64,000 nt of DNA, taken from the NCBI RefSeq assembly GCF_014898055.3, contig NW_023601754.1, positions 49,531,013-49,595,012 of the forward strand, read 5' to 3'. This stretch comes from Talpa occidentalis (Eukaryota; Chordata; Mammalia; Eulipotyphla; Talpidae). The notes beneath the pieces were generated by a model. It worked only from the letters and a program-made list of their open reading frames with translations. It had not been told where the DNA came from and ran no database searches. Within the stretch, counting starts at the first letter, position 1. Every line of letters begins with the position of its first letter. Made by a program: the position numbers and the translations under genes. Shown here in pieces: positions 46,660 through 64,000 of the stretch.

Positions 46660-49600
46660 AAAAATATGTTGGGAGGTCTTTTACTGAGGAAAAAGTTCTC
46701 CATAGAGCAAAGCCTGAGGAGTAATGTTTTGGGACATGCTCCCATGAGGAAAAAGTTTTACATAGAGGAGAATCAGAGAAAAAAAATCTTTGGGGGCATG
46801 CTTTCCTGAAGAGGAATGTCTCTTTAGGAGAGAATCTGAGGAGAAATATATCAGGGAAATGCTAATCTGAATAGAAACATATGTATAGGAGAGACTCTGA
46901 GAAGAAATGTCTTTTGGACATGGTTTCCTGAGGAGAAACCTTTATACAGAAGACATTTTGAGGAGAAATGGTTTTGGGGCATGCTCTCCAGAAGAGAAAC
47001 CTTTATATAGGAGAGAATCTGAGGAGAAGTATCTTTGGGGATTGATCTCCAGAGGAGAAATTTCTATATATAGTGAGAATCTGAAGAGAAATGTCTTTGG
47101 GGCATTGCTTTCCTGAGGAGAAACTTTTATATAGGAGAGAATCTGATGAGAAATATCTTCGGGGATGATCTCCAGAGGAGAAACATTTATATAATTGATA
47201 ATCTGAGGAGAAATGTGTTTGGGGCGTTCTCTCCTGAGGAGAAACTACTATATAGGAGAGAAATTGAGGAGATATGTCTTTGGGGAATCCTCACCTGAGG
47301 AGAAACTTTTTAATAGGAGAGAATATGAGGAGAAATATCTTTGGGGCATCCTGAAATTTTATATAGGAGAAACTTTAATATAGTTGAGAATTTGAGGTAA
47401 AATGTCTTTGGGCAGGCTGTTCTGAAGAGAAACTTTTATATAGGAGAGAATCTGAGGAGAAATGTCTTTGGGCCATGCTCTCCTGAGGAGAAACTTTTAT
47501 ATAGAAAGAGAATCTGAGGAGAAATATCTTTGGGGCATGCTTTCCTGAGGAGAAAGTTTTATATAGGAAGAGATCTGAGGAGAAATGTCTTTGGGTATGC
47601 ACTCCAGAGGAGAAACATTTATATAGGAAAGAATCTGAGGAGAAATGTCTTTGGGGCATCCTCTCCTGAGCAGAAACTTTTATATAGTAGGGAATCTGAG
47701 GAGAAATATCTTTCGGGAATAATCCTGAAGAGAAACATTTCCATAACTGAGAATCTGAGGAGAAATGTGTTTGGGGTATGATATCCTGAGGAAAACTTTT
47801 ATATGGGAGAGAATTTGAGGAGAATGTCTTTAGGGCAGGCTCTCCTGAGAGAAACTTTTATATAGGAGAGAATCTGAGGAGAAATGTCTTTGGGGCATGA
47901 TGTCCTGAGGAGAAATGTCTTTGGGGCATGATCTCCTGAGGAGAAACTTTTATATATTTGATAAAGTGAGGAGAAATGTCTTTGGGGCAGGCTGTCCTGA
48001 AGAGTAACTTTTTTATATTTGAGAATCTCAGGAGAAATATCTTTGGGCATGCTTTCCTGAGGAGAAGGTTTTATACAGAAGACATTCTGAGTAGAAATGT
48101 CTTTAGGGCAGGCTCTCCTGATGAGAAACTTTTATATAGGAGAGAATCTGAGGACAAATGTCTTTGGGGCATCCTCTCCTGAGGAGAAATTTTTATATAG
48201 GGGAGAACCTGAGGAGAAATATCTTTGGGGAATGATCTCCTGCGGTGAAACTTTTCTGTAGTTGAGAATGTGAGCAGAAATGTCTTTTGGGCAGACTGTC
48301 CTGAAGAGAAACTTTTATATAGTAGACAATCGGAGGAGGAATGTCTTTTGGGAATGATCTCCTGAGAAGAAACATTTATATAATTGAGAATCTGAGGAGA
48401 AATGTGTTTGGGGCATGCTCTCCTGAAGAGAAATTTTATATAGAAGAGAATCTGAGGAGAAACATCTTTGGGGCATGCTTTTCTGAGGAGAAATGTCTCT
48501 ATAGGAAAGAATCTGAGGAGAATTGACTTTGGGGCATTCTCTCCCAAAGAGAAACATTTATATCTTTGAGAATCTGAGGAGAAATGTGTTTGGGGCATGA
48601 TCTCCTGAGGAGAAACTCTTATATAGGAGAGAATCTGAGGAAAAATGTCTTTGGTGCATCCTCTCCTGAAGAGAAATATTTATATAGTAGAGAATCTGAG
48701 GAGAAATGTCTTTCCAGAATGATCTCCTGAAGAGAAACATTTATATAATTGAGAATCTGAGAAGAAATGTCTTTTGAGCATGTTCTCCTGAGGAGAAACT
48801 TTTATGTAGAGAAGAATCTGAGGAGAGACATCTTTGGGGCATGATTTTCTGAGAAGAAAAATCTCTATCAGAGAGAATCTGAGGAGAAATATCCTTGGGG
48901 CATCCTCTTCTGAGTAGAAACTTATGTGTTTGATAATCTGAGGAGAAATATCTTTGGGGCAGGCTCTCCTGAAGAGAAAATTATATGTATTTGAGAATCC
49001 GAGGAGAAATGTCTTTGGGGCATGCTCTCCTGAGGAGAAACTTTTATATATGTGATAATCTGAGGAGAGATGTCTTTGGGGCATGCCTTCCTGAGGAGAA
49101 AATTACATATATTTGAGAATCTGAGGAGAAATATCCTTGGGGCATCCTCTCCTGAGCAGAAACTTTTATATAGGAGAGAATCTGAGGGGAAAGGGCTTTG
49201 GGGCATGCTCTCCTGAGGAGAAACTCTTACATAGGAGGGAATCTGAGGAAATATCTTTGGGGAATGATCTCCTGAGGTGAAACTTTTATATAGTTGAGAA
49301 TCTGAGGAGAAACATCTTTGGGGCATGTTTTTCTGAGGAGAAATGTCTCTATCGGAGAGAATCTGAGAAGAAATATCTTTGGGGCATTGCTTTCCTGAGG
49401 AGAAACTTTTATACAGAAGACATTGTTTGGAGGAATCTCTTTGGGGTACACTTTCCTGAGGAGAAATTTTTATATTGTAGAGAATCTGAGGAGTAATGTC
49501 TTTGGAACAAGCTTTCCTGAGGAGAAATATTTATACAGAAGACATTCTGAGGAGATCTGTCTTTGGGGCATCCTCTCCTGAGGAGAAACATTTATACAGT

Positions 49601-51325
49601 AGGAAATCTGAGGAGAAATGTCTTTCGGGAATGATCCTGAAGAGAAACATTTCCATAACTGAGAATCTGAGGAGAAATGTGATTGGGGTATGATCTCCTG
49701 AGGAAAACTTTTATATGGCAGAGAATCTGAGGAGAGTGTCTTTGGGGCATGATCTTCTGAGGAGAAACTTTTATATGTTTGATAAAATGAGGAGAAATGT
49801 CTTTGGGGCAGGTTGTTCTGAAGAGAAACTTTTATGTATTTGAGAATCTGAGGAGAAATATCTTTGGGCATGATTTCCTGAGGAGAAGGTTTTATACAGA
49901 AGACATTCTGAGTAAAAATGTCTTTAGGGCTGGCTCTCCTGATGAGAAACTTTTATATAGGAGAGAATCTGAGGACAAATGTCTTTGGGGCATCCTCTCC
50001 TGAGGAGAAATTTTTATATAGGGGAGAACCTGAGGAGAAATGTCTTTGGGGAATGATCTCCTGAGGAAAAACTGTTATATACAAGAGAATCTGAGGAGAA
50101 ATATCTTTGGGGAATGATCTCCTGTGGTGAAACTTTTCTACAGTTGAGAATGTGAGCAAAAATGCCTTTTGGGCAGACTGTCCTGAAGAAAAACTTTTAT
50201 GTAGTAGACAATCTGAGGAGAAATGTCTTTGGGGCATGGTATTCTGAGGAGAAATGTCTCTATAGCAGAGAATCTGAGAAGAAATGTCTTTGGGACACGC
50301 TTTCCTGAGGAGAAACTTTTATACAGAAGACATTCTGAGGAGAAATGTTTGGGGCATACTCTCCTGAGGAAAAAGTGTTATATAGGAGAGAGTCTGAGGA
50401 GAATTGTCTTTGGGGCAGGCTCTCCTGAAGAAAAACTTTTATATAGGATCGAATCTGTGTAGAAATATCTTTGGGGCATATCTCCTGAGGGGAAACTTTA
50501 TATAGAGGTAATCTGAGGATAAATGTCTTTGGCGCATGCTCTCCTGAGGAAAACTTTTATGTAGGGAGAATCTGAGCAGACACATTTGGGACTTGCTTTC
50601 CTGTTGTGAAATGTCTCTATAGGAGAGGCTCTGAGGAGAAATGTCTTTGGGACATGTTTCCTGAGGAGAAACTTTTATACAGAAGACATTCTGAGGTAAA
50701 ATGTCTTTGGAGCAGGCTCTCACGAAGAGAAATTTTTACATAGGAGAGAATCTGAGGAGAAATATCTATGGGACAGGCTCTCCTGAGGAGAATCTTTTAT
50801 ATAGGAAAGAATCTGAGGAGAAATGTCTTTGGGCATCCTCAACTGAGGAGAAACTTTTATATAGGAGAGAATCTGAGGAGAAATGTCTTTGGGGCATGCT
50901 TTCCTGAGGAGAAACGTTTACACAAAAGAGATTCTGAGGAAAAATGTCTTTGGGGCAGGCTCTCCTGAGGAGAAACTTTTCTATAGCAGAGTATTTGAGG
51001 AGAAAAATCTTTGGGGAATTATCTCCTGAGGTAAAGTTTCATATAGGAGAGAAACTGAGGAGAAATGTCTTTGGGTCATGCTTTCCTGAGGATAATCTTT
51101 TATACATATAACATTCTGATGAAAATGTTTTTTGGGGCATGCTCTCCTGAAGTGAAACTTTTATTTAGGAGAGAATCTGAGGACAAATATCTTTGGGGCA
51201 TGCCCTCCTGAGGAGAAACTTTTAAATAGAATTGAATCTGAGGAGAAATGTCTTTGGGTAATGCTTTCTGAGGTGAAGTTTGTCTATAGATTAGAAACTG
51301 AGGAGAAATGTCTCTTGGGCTTTTT
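46660..51325. repeat. Tandem array of about 61 bp units, second copy (about 76 units)
   Basis: Same repeat family as 21690-26865, but about 510 bp (about eight units) shorter. The ends align unit by unit with the first array, while the interior shows gains and losses of whole units. Frames on the minus strand are shorter (up to 175 codons) and differ from those of the first array, which confirms that they are not conserved coding sequence. Confidence 0.93.
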
Positions 51326-51439
51326 TTTTCTGTTGTGTAATGTCTGCATAGTGCAAAATCTTAGATCAAATTTTGTTTTGCCTTTTATTTCCAGAGCTGA
51401 TATATCTTGTATCAAAAAATATGATTTGAAATATGTTCT

Positions 51440-53140
51440 GGTATTGATGACATTCATAGGGAGCAACCAAAAACCCCAAATAGCCAAAGCCCTACTGGAA
51501 AAAAAGCAGGGAATGGAGGCACCACACCCCCAGATTTCAAACTATACTCCAAAGCCATAATAATCAAAACTGCATGGTATTGGAACAAGAACAGACACAC
51601 GGACCAATGGAACCAAATAGAAAATTCAGAAATAAACCCACAGATTTACGGTCAACTAATCTTTGACAAAGGAGCAAAAAATATGCCATGGAGCAAAGCA
51701 AGTTTGTTTAATAAATGATACTGGGAAAATGGGCCTCTACATGCAAAAGAATGAAGCTTGACTACTGCCTCACACCATGCACAAAAACCAACTCAACATG
51801 GATTAAAGAACTAGACATAAGACCTGAAACCATAAAATATATAGATGAAAATATAGGCGAAACACAACATGAAACATACCTCAAAAACATCTTTGCAGAC
51901 ACATCACCCAAAGCAGTGATAGTGAAGGCAAAGATAAACATCCACAGCAAAAGAGACAGTAACCAAAACAAAGAGAAACCGCACCGAATGGGAGAAAATT
52001 TTTGCACACAACACTAACGATAAAGGACTGATCACAAAAATCAACAAAGAGCTGATGAGACTCAACAGAAACAAAGAAAATAATCTAGTCAAAAAATGGG
52101 CAGAAGAGCTAAAAAGAAACTTCTCCAAAGAGGAAATGCAAATGGCCAACAGGCATATGAAAAAAGGTTCAGCATCACTTGCAATCAGGGAAGTGAAAAT
52201 CAAAACTACCATGAGATACCATCTCACACCAGTGAGAATGGCACATATAAAAAAAAACAGCAACAACAAATGTTGGCAAGGTTGTAGAGAAAAAGGAACT
52301 CTCCTGCACTGCTAGTGGGAGTGCAAACTGGTCCAACCACAGTAGAAAGCTGTGTGGAGATTCCTCAACCTGCTAAAGATAGAGCTTCCATAGGATCCAG
52401 CAGTTCCACTCCTAGGTATTTACCCAAAGGACACAGAATCATTAATTCAAAAAGGTACCTGCACCCCTATGTTTCTAGCAGCACTATTTACACTAGCTAA
52501 GCTATGGAAACAACCCAACTGCCCAAAAATAGATGACTGGATCAAGAAGATGTGGTACATATACACCATGGAATATTACTCAGCCATCAAAAAAGATAAC
52601 CTCGGGCCTCCCTGGTGGCGCAGTGGTTGAGCGCTGGGGTGCGAAGCTGCCCACAGCCTCTGTAGCACCAGTTCGATCCATGGCCACCAGGCGAGGGTCC
52701 CACATGGAGGCGCAGACCTCTCCTGCTACCCGCTGCTCCCCTCAGCAATGTACTTCGGTCCTTCTGCCTGCTCTGCTCCCTGCTCTGCTCTGGTGAATTC
52801 TCTCACCCTCCCGCGCTTCTGACTGTACCCAGTGCTTGTATAAATAAATAAATAAATCTTTAAAAAAAAAAAAAAAGAAGGATAAACTCATGCCATTTGC
52901 GCTCCATGGATGGAGCTGGAAGGGTTCATGCTCAGCGAAATAAGCCAGAAAGAAAAAGAAAAATACCAGATGGTCTCACTCATAGCAGGAATTTGGAAGA
53001 CTTAAATAAGGGACCACGAAAAAGACTAACCATAATAAAGAAAAAATCAAAATCAACAGGCAACTATAAACCAGAGACACGCTATGGGGAAGGGGTCCAG
53101 GGAGAGGGATTACGGTCACAATAAGGGGGGGTGTAAAAAA
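51440..53140 (+). mobile_element. 5'-truncated L1, split by a SINE (unit 2)
   Basis: Copy of 26985-28678 with the same truncation point, the same nested SINE and the same A-rich end. A few substitutions separate the two copies. Confidence 0.92.
52602..52875 (+). mobile_element. tRNA-derived SINE nested in the L1 (unit 2)
   Basis: The counterpart of 28144-28413; its tail and poly(A) run are a few bases longer. Confidence 0.95.
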
Positions 53141-53149
53141 AATATGTTT

Positions 53150-54835
53150 TGGGTGTTTTTTTCCTACAATAAAGTCACTTCAGTATAACATTTGGATAAA
53201 TGTGTTTGGCTGACTTTTCCTGAAGAGAAACTTTCTGTTGTTGAAATCTGAGGTAAAATTTTTTTGATTTTTTTTTTCATCATGGCAGGTTTCTTTAGAG
53301 GGCTATCTTATTATAAATGTCCTTTGGAATTTTTTTTTTTTTAAGATTCAGTTGTTTTTCAATCATAATGAAGAGAAATGCTATTGCAAACAGATTTTGT
53401 TTGGAGAAAAAATATGGGTGTATCACAATCAGTGTATATAAATATAAATATTTTGTATGCTCTGTGTAAGGAGATTGTGAAATGATAAATTTGTGGAGAA
53501 CTGTATTTTGGGGACCATAGGCTTTGATATCAAGGCAGGAAGCTTGTAAAAATAGATAGTTGAATTATATATTGGTGCAAAGTTTCTCCGGATAAGGCTC
53601 AGGTCCGAGATGAAAGTGAAGACAATTGTCTATTGGGTATTTTGTATGTGAATAGAGGGCTTGTCCCTGAGCAGGAATCATCTGAAATATCTGAAACAGT
53701 AGTCACAAGGCTGCTGCTATGTCACCCACAAGAGGCTTTAGGACCAACGGAGTGTGAAGTCTTTGGACCACGTCCAGTTCCGGTAATGTGTACCTGAAGA
53801 GCGATGTCCCGCCTGGGGCTTCCCTGATGCCCATGGCTGCTGTGGTGCCTCCTCAGCAGTGCTGCCTGAGCCCCTCGTGCTGCCATCCCGAGTTGAATCT
53901 GATGCACTGCTACCAGCGTGCCACCGCTGCAGGCCCTAGTGGGAGCAACAGTGATATTTTGAAGGAGCGGTCTTTGTTTGGGACTACTGGACCTCGTGCA
54001 CACTCTCAGGGGTGAGACGGCCAGCCATTTGTGGCCTGTTCCCAACCTTCCATTTGCTGATAAAACCCATTGTTAGTGCACCCTGAACCTGAGCGGTGTC
54101 TTAGAATTTTGACGGCACGAGCGAGAACCCACACAGTGACCTGCCCCCAATCTTGGCACTTTTGAAGTTTATTCGGTTTCACATTGGTGACAGAGTGTCT
54201 GAGGGGGAGACAGGGCTACGATTGGAACAAATTGGACTCGAAATGTTTATCGGTGAGTGAGTGTTCCTCAGAGAAGATAGATTCTGAGGAGAAAAACTGA
54301 GGAGAATGTTCATTGGGAAAGAGCCAGTGTTTCAAATCCAGGTGGGAGTGACAAAATTACGAAATCCATTACTGCAGATGAGAAGCTGCATTTGTTTGCT
54401 TTGCTCCTCTGACCATCAGATATTTAAATCCAAAATAATAATTAATACTGCCTTATATTAATTTTTGGTTATATAAAATATGGTTTATACATTATATATC
54501 ATTAAAATAGTATATTTAAACACATACATTTATGAATTGTATGTAATATATAAGATATATTTGTGAGATTAAAATATTGTAAATATTATTATAAACACTC
54601 CCATAATCCTTTGTTTCTTCAACACTATCTGTTCCCTGGTCAGATGACTCAAAGCCAGTATTTCCAACCTAAACTCACTACGGCTCCTGCAAACTGCAAG
54701 TCATTTGAACTATGAACTACTTTTTAGAATGTATCCTCTTCAATAAAACCCATAAAAAATGATAGAAACTCAAAACAGGTATCTGAATATTTGGTGTGTT
54801 GAAATGTATGTGTGACGACATAATTAAAGAGCAAC
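53150..54835. other. Array remnants, LTR-like segment and AT-rich DNA (unit 2)
   Basis: Copy of 28690-30350. Degenerate array sequence lies near 53205-53260 and 54280-54310, a possible old LTR-type segment at about 53700-54200, and AT-rich sequence at about 54425-54600. The minus-strand frame seen in unit 1 is shorter here. Confidence 0.45.
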
Positions 54836-54837
54836 TT

Positions 54838-55110
54838 TGGGGCCTCCCTGGTGGTGCAAGGGGTTAAGCACTGCACTATGAAGCAATTGCAGCCTCTTCA
54901 GCATTAGTTTGATCCCCAGCTAGCCAGGGAGCTGCCCACATGGCGCGGCAGACTCTCCAGTCTCGCCCGCGGCTCCCCTCAGCAGTGTGTTTTAGTCAGT
55001 CTGCCTGTTATGTTCCCCACTCTGCCTCTGGTGAATCCTCTCACCCCAACGCATCTCTGGCCTGTCCCCCAGATCTTGTATGCATAAATAAATAAATCTT
55101 AAAGGAAAAA
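54838..55110 (+). mobile_element. tRNA-derived SINE (unit 2)
   Basis: The counterpart of 30354-30622, starting 'gggcctccctggtggtgcaa'. Confidence 0.86.
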
Positions 55111-55129
55111 TAAAAAGCAACTTTGGTTT

Positions 55130-56060
55130 GGTTCCTCATCAAAATGAGGATCTCGGAAACCACAGCATTTCAGGCTTCTGTGTACACTCTCCGCTAACAG
55201 TGCCAGGGAATTTAAGTCACGAAGCGTTTCAATTTAAGTGCCAAGTGTGCAGCCTCACATAATCATTACAGCGCCAGGTGGGCCTTCTGCTCACCCTTCC
55301 CACCTCACGCTGCGCTAGGCTGGGGTCCCGCGGAGGGAGGCTGGCTCCTGTCCTTGGCCTTGCAGCATCCCTGCGCAGGCTTGCGGGGGCTCTGGTCCCT
55401 GCACCTCAGAGAAGGGAGGGAGCTGGTCCCCCACTCCAACCTGCAGGGGATTGTGTGGCCTTCCTGACAGCTCTGGCCAAGCAGGCAGACAGCTCCCACC
55501 CTGCTCCACAGCCCCCACAGATCCCTCCCCCTCTCCCGCCAGGCGCCCTGCCTGTCCCAGGCGTCCGGTTGTGGGGAACATGGGAAGTGGACCCCACAGC
55601 TGGAACAGGCACGCCTGCACCTGCGCTTGGGTCAGATCAACAGGCAAAGGGCAGGAGAGCAACCAGTTGAATATTCCACCCATCAGAGAGCAGACAACAA
55701 ATGCGCACGGGAGTAAAGTCTGATCCATTTCTTTCTCTTGACATTTTCATCAGGCCTTGTCTCGGGAAGACCCTGTCGGCGGAGCTGAGAGGACGTTCCG
55801 TGTGGAATCTCTCCCATCCGTTGCATCCAAGTCACTGCGGCCACGGACAGGCGACCACAGGCTCAGCCCGCCAGCCTGTGGCTCTGCGGCTGCTGCTGCC
55901 AGGCGAGGATGAGAGGGCGGCGCCCAGCCCAGAGGAAGTCACGGTGAGGCGAGTGCGAGGAACACCCCCGGCAGCTCCAGGTCCCGCAGAGTTGAAGCGC
56001 TCAGATGAGGGGGCAGCATTTCTTCCCTCCCCGAGGGGCTCGCCCGCGCCCAGGGTCCAG
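55130..56060. other. GC-rich duplicated DNA downstream of a two-domain receptor
   Basis: Copy of 30640-31740, but with the last 170 or so bases deleted and with several substitutions and indels at 55860-56040. No gene is seen. The deleted part includes the ATTAAA signal used as landmark in the other two LILRA-type genes. Confidence 0.45.
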
Positions 56061-56165
56061 ACCTTCACCTGCTCACAGCAAGGACCCTCCACCTCCCAGG
56101 GACCGGCAGACAGTCCCCGCACTACCCAGACCAGCTTCTGGCCTCGGGCACAGTCACCTCCAGGC

Positions 56166-58709
<2,544 letters not shown>

Positions 58710-59260
58710 GGCGTCCTCTCTGTGACCTGGCTGTGGGGATGGAGGGCCCAGGGTGCCGGCAGGATGGACAGACACACGGGTGGGGACACAGGGGGTTGGT
58801 CCTTCCTGTCATAGGGTTGTCAAGTCATCAGAAAGGGGAACTGTCCCCAGGGCCCTGCTCGGGTTTTATTGCAGCACTTTCCTGAGGTGCCCCAGTGTGG
58901 AGGCAGACCTATGGCGTGTCCTCCCTCAGGGCCTCTCCTGGGCCTCCTCACCCTCCGCCCGTCCATCAGCACATCCTGTGGTCCTCACCCTGGACCGGGT
59001 CCCCAGTCCCCAAGACCACGCAGCAGCACGTGTGCATTAGGGCATCAAGGGGGTGCCCTGGCACCATCTGAGGCGCATGGCGGCTGGAGGAGGGAGTGCG
59101 GTGGCCGGGGCGGGGGCGAGGGCTGCCTGTATGCGCGGAACCATCGCATTCTCCTGGCGGTGCCAGGGAGAGGAAACGCCAGCACGTGGGACCTGGATCA
59201 GTGTCCACGCGCCCGAGTGTTCCGGGAGGTCACACCAAGCATCACGCCCCTCGTGTCCGT
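58710..59260. other. 5' flank of the first two-domain receptor
   Basis: 58710 to about 59030 aligns with the upstream blocks of the other three LILR genes and probably includes the promoter. Beyond 59030 the sequence is unique to this gene. No other gene is seen. Confidence 0.45.
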
Positions 59261-59262
59261 GG

Positions 59263-59263
<1 letters not shown>

Positions 59264-59299
<36 letters not shown>
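59264..59299. repeat. (GA)n microsatellite
   Basis: A pure GA run of about 36 bases within unique sequence between the two short receptors. Confidence 0.97.
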
Positions 59300-59302
<3 letters not shown>

Positions 59303-59960
59303 TGACAGAAAGGGCCGCGGCCCCGGGTAACACTTCATGTCTGCATCTCACCGACACACCGGAGGACGGGTTCGCCCCAACAGCAGATGCGGTTTACGCC
59401 GCGCCTCCCTCCTCCCTTTCTGCACAGCTCAGCTCCGGTCACCAGTGCCCTCTGGCTGCGCCCCTGCTGTGGCGCCCCATCCCCCCGCTACCATGGGCAC
59501 CTTCATGTTGGCATTAAGGCAGCGGAGGCACCACAGAGACTCGCAAACCTTCAAACCTCCATGTTCGAAGGGCCTCCGGGGTGTCTGCACAGAGCTGTCA
59601 CCTCAGACAACAGGTCTGGGTCGCAACCCTGCAGGGACCCTGATAATAAAGGGAAGGTTGTGGGGCTCAGAGGGCGCGGGCACCCTCTGGATTTAGCTCC
59701 TCGGGATGCTCTTCGTGATGCCAGTTTGATGATGGGCTAAACCAGATCGTGTGGTTGAGCTGAGGAGCTGGAGACTCCGCTGCAGGCCTCACGGCGTGTG
59801 GTGACTAGAGAGGGAGAAACTGAGTCCCAGGAAGGTGCACTGAGCCCGACTGTGTGTGGGGCATGGCTCCAGCCTTCCGGGTGGGATGAGGCCGATTCAC
59901 AGAACAGGACAGGAGGGGAGCCATGGAGCTGATGCGCGTGGTGGGGAGGGGAGTCCCGCG
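59300..59960. other. Intergenic DNA with no gene seen
   Basis: GC-rich sequence with overlapping frames (for example 59337-59696 plus) and no recognisable domain. It is not found elsewhere in the window. Confidence 0.45.
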
Positions 59961-59966
59961 TTTAAT
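59961..59966 (-). terminator. Probable polyadenylation signal of the second two-domain receptor
   Basis: ATTAAA on the minus strand, about 121 bases past the stop, in the same context as at 31726-31731. Confidence 0.6.
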
Positions 59967-60086
59967 GACAGGAGGGTCCAGACCTTCACCTGCTCACGGC
60001 AAGGACCCTCCACCTCCCAGGGACCCACAGACAGTCCCCGCGCTGCCCAGACCAGCTTCTGGCCTCGGGCACAGTCACCTCCAGGC

Positions 60087-62635
<2,549 letters not shown>

Positions 62636-63387
62636 GGCGTTGTCTCTGTGACCTGGCTGTATGGATGGAGGGCCCAGGGTGCCGACAGGATGGACAGACA
62701 CACGGCTGGCGACATTGGTGATTGTTCCTTCCTGTCATGGATTTGTCAAGTTATGTCCCCACAGGAAGAGGAACTGTCCTCCAGGTGCCCAGCTGTGGTT
62801 TTATCTTTCCTGAGGTGCCCCATGTGTGGAGGCAGACCTACAGCATGTCCTCCCTCAGAGCCTCTCCTGGGTGCCCTCACTCTCCCCCCGTCCACCAGCA
62901 CATCCTGTGGTCCTCACCCTGGACAGGGTCCCCAGGCCCTGGAGTAGCTCAGGGAGGGTCCCTGCCCCCTGCAGAGCTGAGGTCATGAGACCCCGGTTAT
63001 TGTCCACCTGAGTGTCAGGCCAGGTCATGGACAACTGCCCAGGGGGACACTCAGGGGCACAGGGGAGACTGGGCCTCTCCTGCCTGAGTGTGGCTTCTCT
63101 GTTCACAGCCTCTCACCACTTCTCTTTTTTCTTGCAACAGCCTCCACCCTCACCGCCCTGGTGAGTCACTCCTGCCCCCTGGCGCTGACTCCCCTCCCTT
63201 CCTGGGATTTCTCCTAAAATTGTTGGATTAGGGAATGGGTTAGAACTTTAGTAATTTAGGAAAGTTGATCTGTAATTCAGTATTTGTATACAATCCACTA
63301 ATTGTGTGAATTGAGTACGTTCATGGTCAGATTATTTTCGCATTTGTCAATGTTATTTCATTGTTTTTTTTTTAAAAGGGTGTTTTT
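62636..63387 (-). promoter_or_regulatory. 5' flank of the last two-domain receptor
   Basis: Aligns with the other LILR upstream blocks to about 63230, including the 'ttctcttttttcttgcaaca' run, and then becomes unique. No distinct promoter motif is claimed. Confidence 0.42.
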
Positions 63388-63656
63388 TTTAAAGATTTGT
63401 TTATTTTTATGCATACAAGAGCTGGGGTACAGGCCAGAGATGCGGGGGGACGAGAGGATCCACCAGAGACAGAGTGGGGAGCAGAACAGGCAGACTGACT
63501 GAAATACACCACTGAGGGGCGCAGCGGGCAAGATAGAAGAGGTCTGCCTCGCCGTGTGGGTTTCTCCCTGGCCACCTGGGGACTGAACTTGTGCTGCAGA
63601 GGCTACAGATTGCTTCATATATGGTGCTTAATCCCCTGCACCACCAGGGAGGCCCA
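63388..63656 (-). mobile_element. tRNA-derived SINE (Vic-1-like)
   Basis: A minus-strand copy: 'aaagatttgtttatttttatg' at the T-rich end, and 'accagggaggccc' at the head. The 'attattttattg' next to the head resembles sequence before the T-run, a possible target duplication. Confidence 0.88.
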
Positions 63657-63739
63657 TTATTTTATTGTTTATTTGCTAAATTGGAATCTGATTTTTGTCT
63701 CTTGATCACCCTTAAGTTTTCATACTGGCCTATGACGAA

Positions 63740-64000
63740 GAGTGGGAATTGTTTGACGAAGATAAACATCTGTAAGTTAATCCATACACAATATTTTTCA
63801 AAGTAGATTAAAGATATAAGAACCAAAGTCATAAAACAATTAAAGAAAACAAGAGGGCACCTTCCAGGACATCAATCCAGAGCCAGCCCCAGGGACACAG
63901 CCCAGCAGCAAGGGAGATGGAAGCAGATAACCAGCGGGATGAAGTAAATTAAAAACTTTTTGAATCTAAAAGAAAATCACAGAAACAAAGGATCCTGCAG
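63740..64000 (+). mobile_element. Probable old L1 fragment, running off the window
   Basis: An A-rich sequence with short L1-type phrases ('aagatataagaaccaaagtc', 'cataaaacaattaaagaaaa') and no open frame. The match to the L1 at 27340-27480 is recognisable but diverged. Confidence 0.6.

Overview
This is mammalian nuclear DNA from the leukocyte receptor complex (LRC), the locus of the LILR and KIR immune receptors. The repeated tRNA-derived SINE (head like 'gcctccctggtggcgcag', tail of 'aaat' repeats) looks like the camelid Vic-1 family, so I infer a camelid (camel, llama or alpaca). The species call rests on SINE recognition alone; the locus call is much firmer.

All receptor genes lie on the minus strand, so they read from high to low coordinates. 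(1) 5512-10256: an inhibitory, LILRB-like receptor with four Ig domains, a neutral membrane span and two tail ITIMs. (2) 15776-20547: a KIR-like gene with leader, stem, membrane and ITIM-tail exons preserved but a ruined Ig exon. (3) 21690-26865: a tandem array of about 61 bp units, next to a fossil LILRB membrane exon and ending in an L1 with a SINE nested in it. (4) 31853-34849: an activating, LILRA-like receptor with four Ig domains. (5) 40741-45516: a second KIR-like gene, more broken. (6) 46660-51325: a second, shorter array with the same L1 and SINE. (7) 56166-58709 and (8) 60087-62635: two activating receptors with two Ig domains each. The first 5.3 kb holds only repeats and non-coding sequence.

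Two scales of duplication explain the layout. A unit of about 24 kb (about 8085-32165) is repeated at about 32672-56485, each unit holding LILR Ig exons, a KIR-like gene, an array and an LILRA membrane exon. The left edge of each unit falls just past the last Ig exon of an LILR gene. The same type of ectodomain is therefore joined to an inhibitory tail in gene 1 and an activating tail in gene 2. A 3.9 kb tandem duplication then gives genes 7 and 8.

Functional reading: the LILRB-like protein should recruit phosphatases such as SHP-1 through its ITIMs. The three LILRA-like proteins carry an arginine at the start of the membrane span, as family members that pair with the FcR gamma chain do. Together they form a paired activating/inhibitory set, probably on myeloid cells. 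Exon boundaries were read by hand from splice sites and codon phase. All four LILR models close in frame: 564, 478, 278 and 278 residues. Expression and ligands cannot be read from the sequence.
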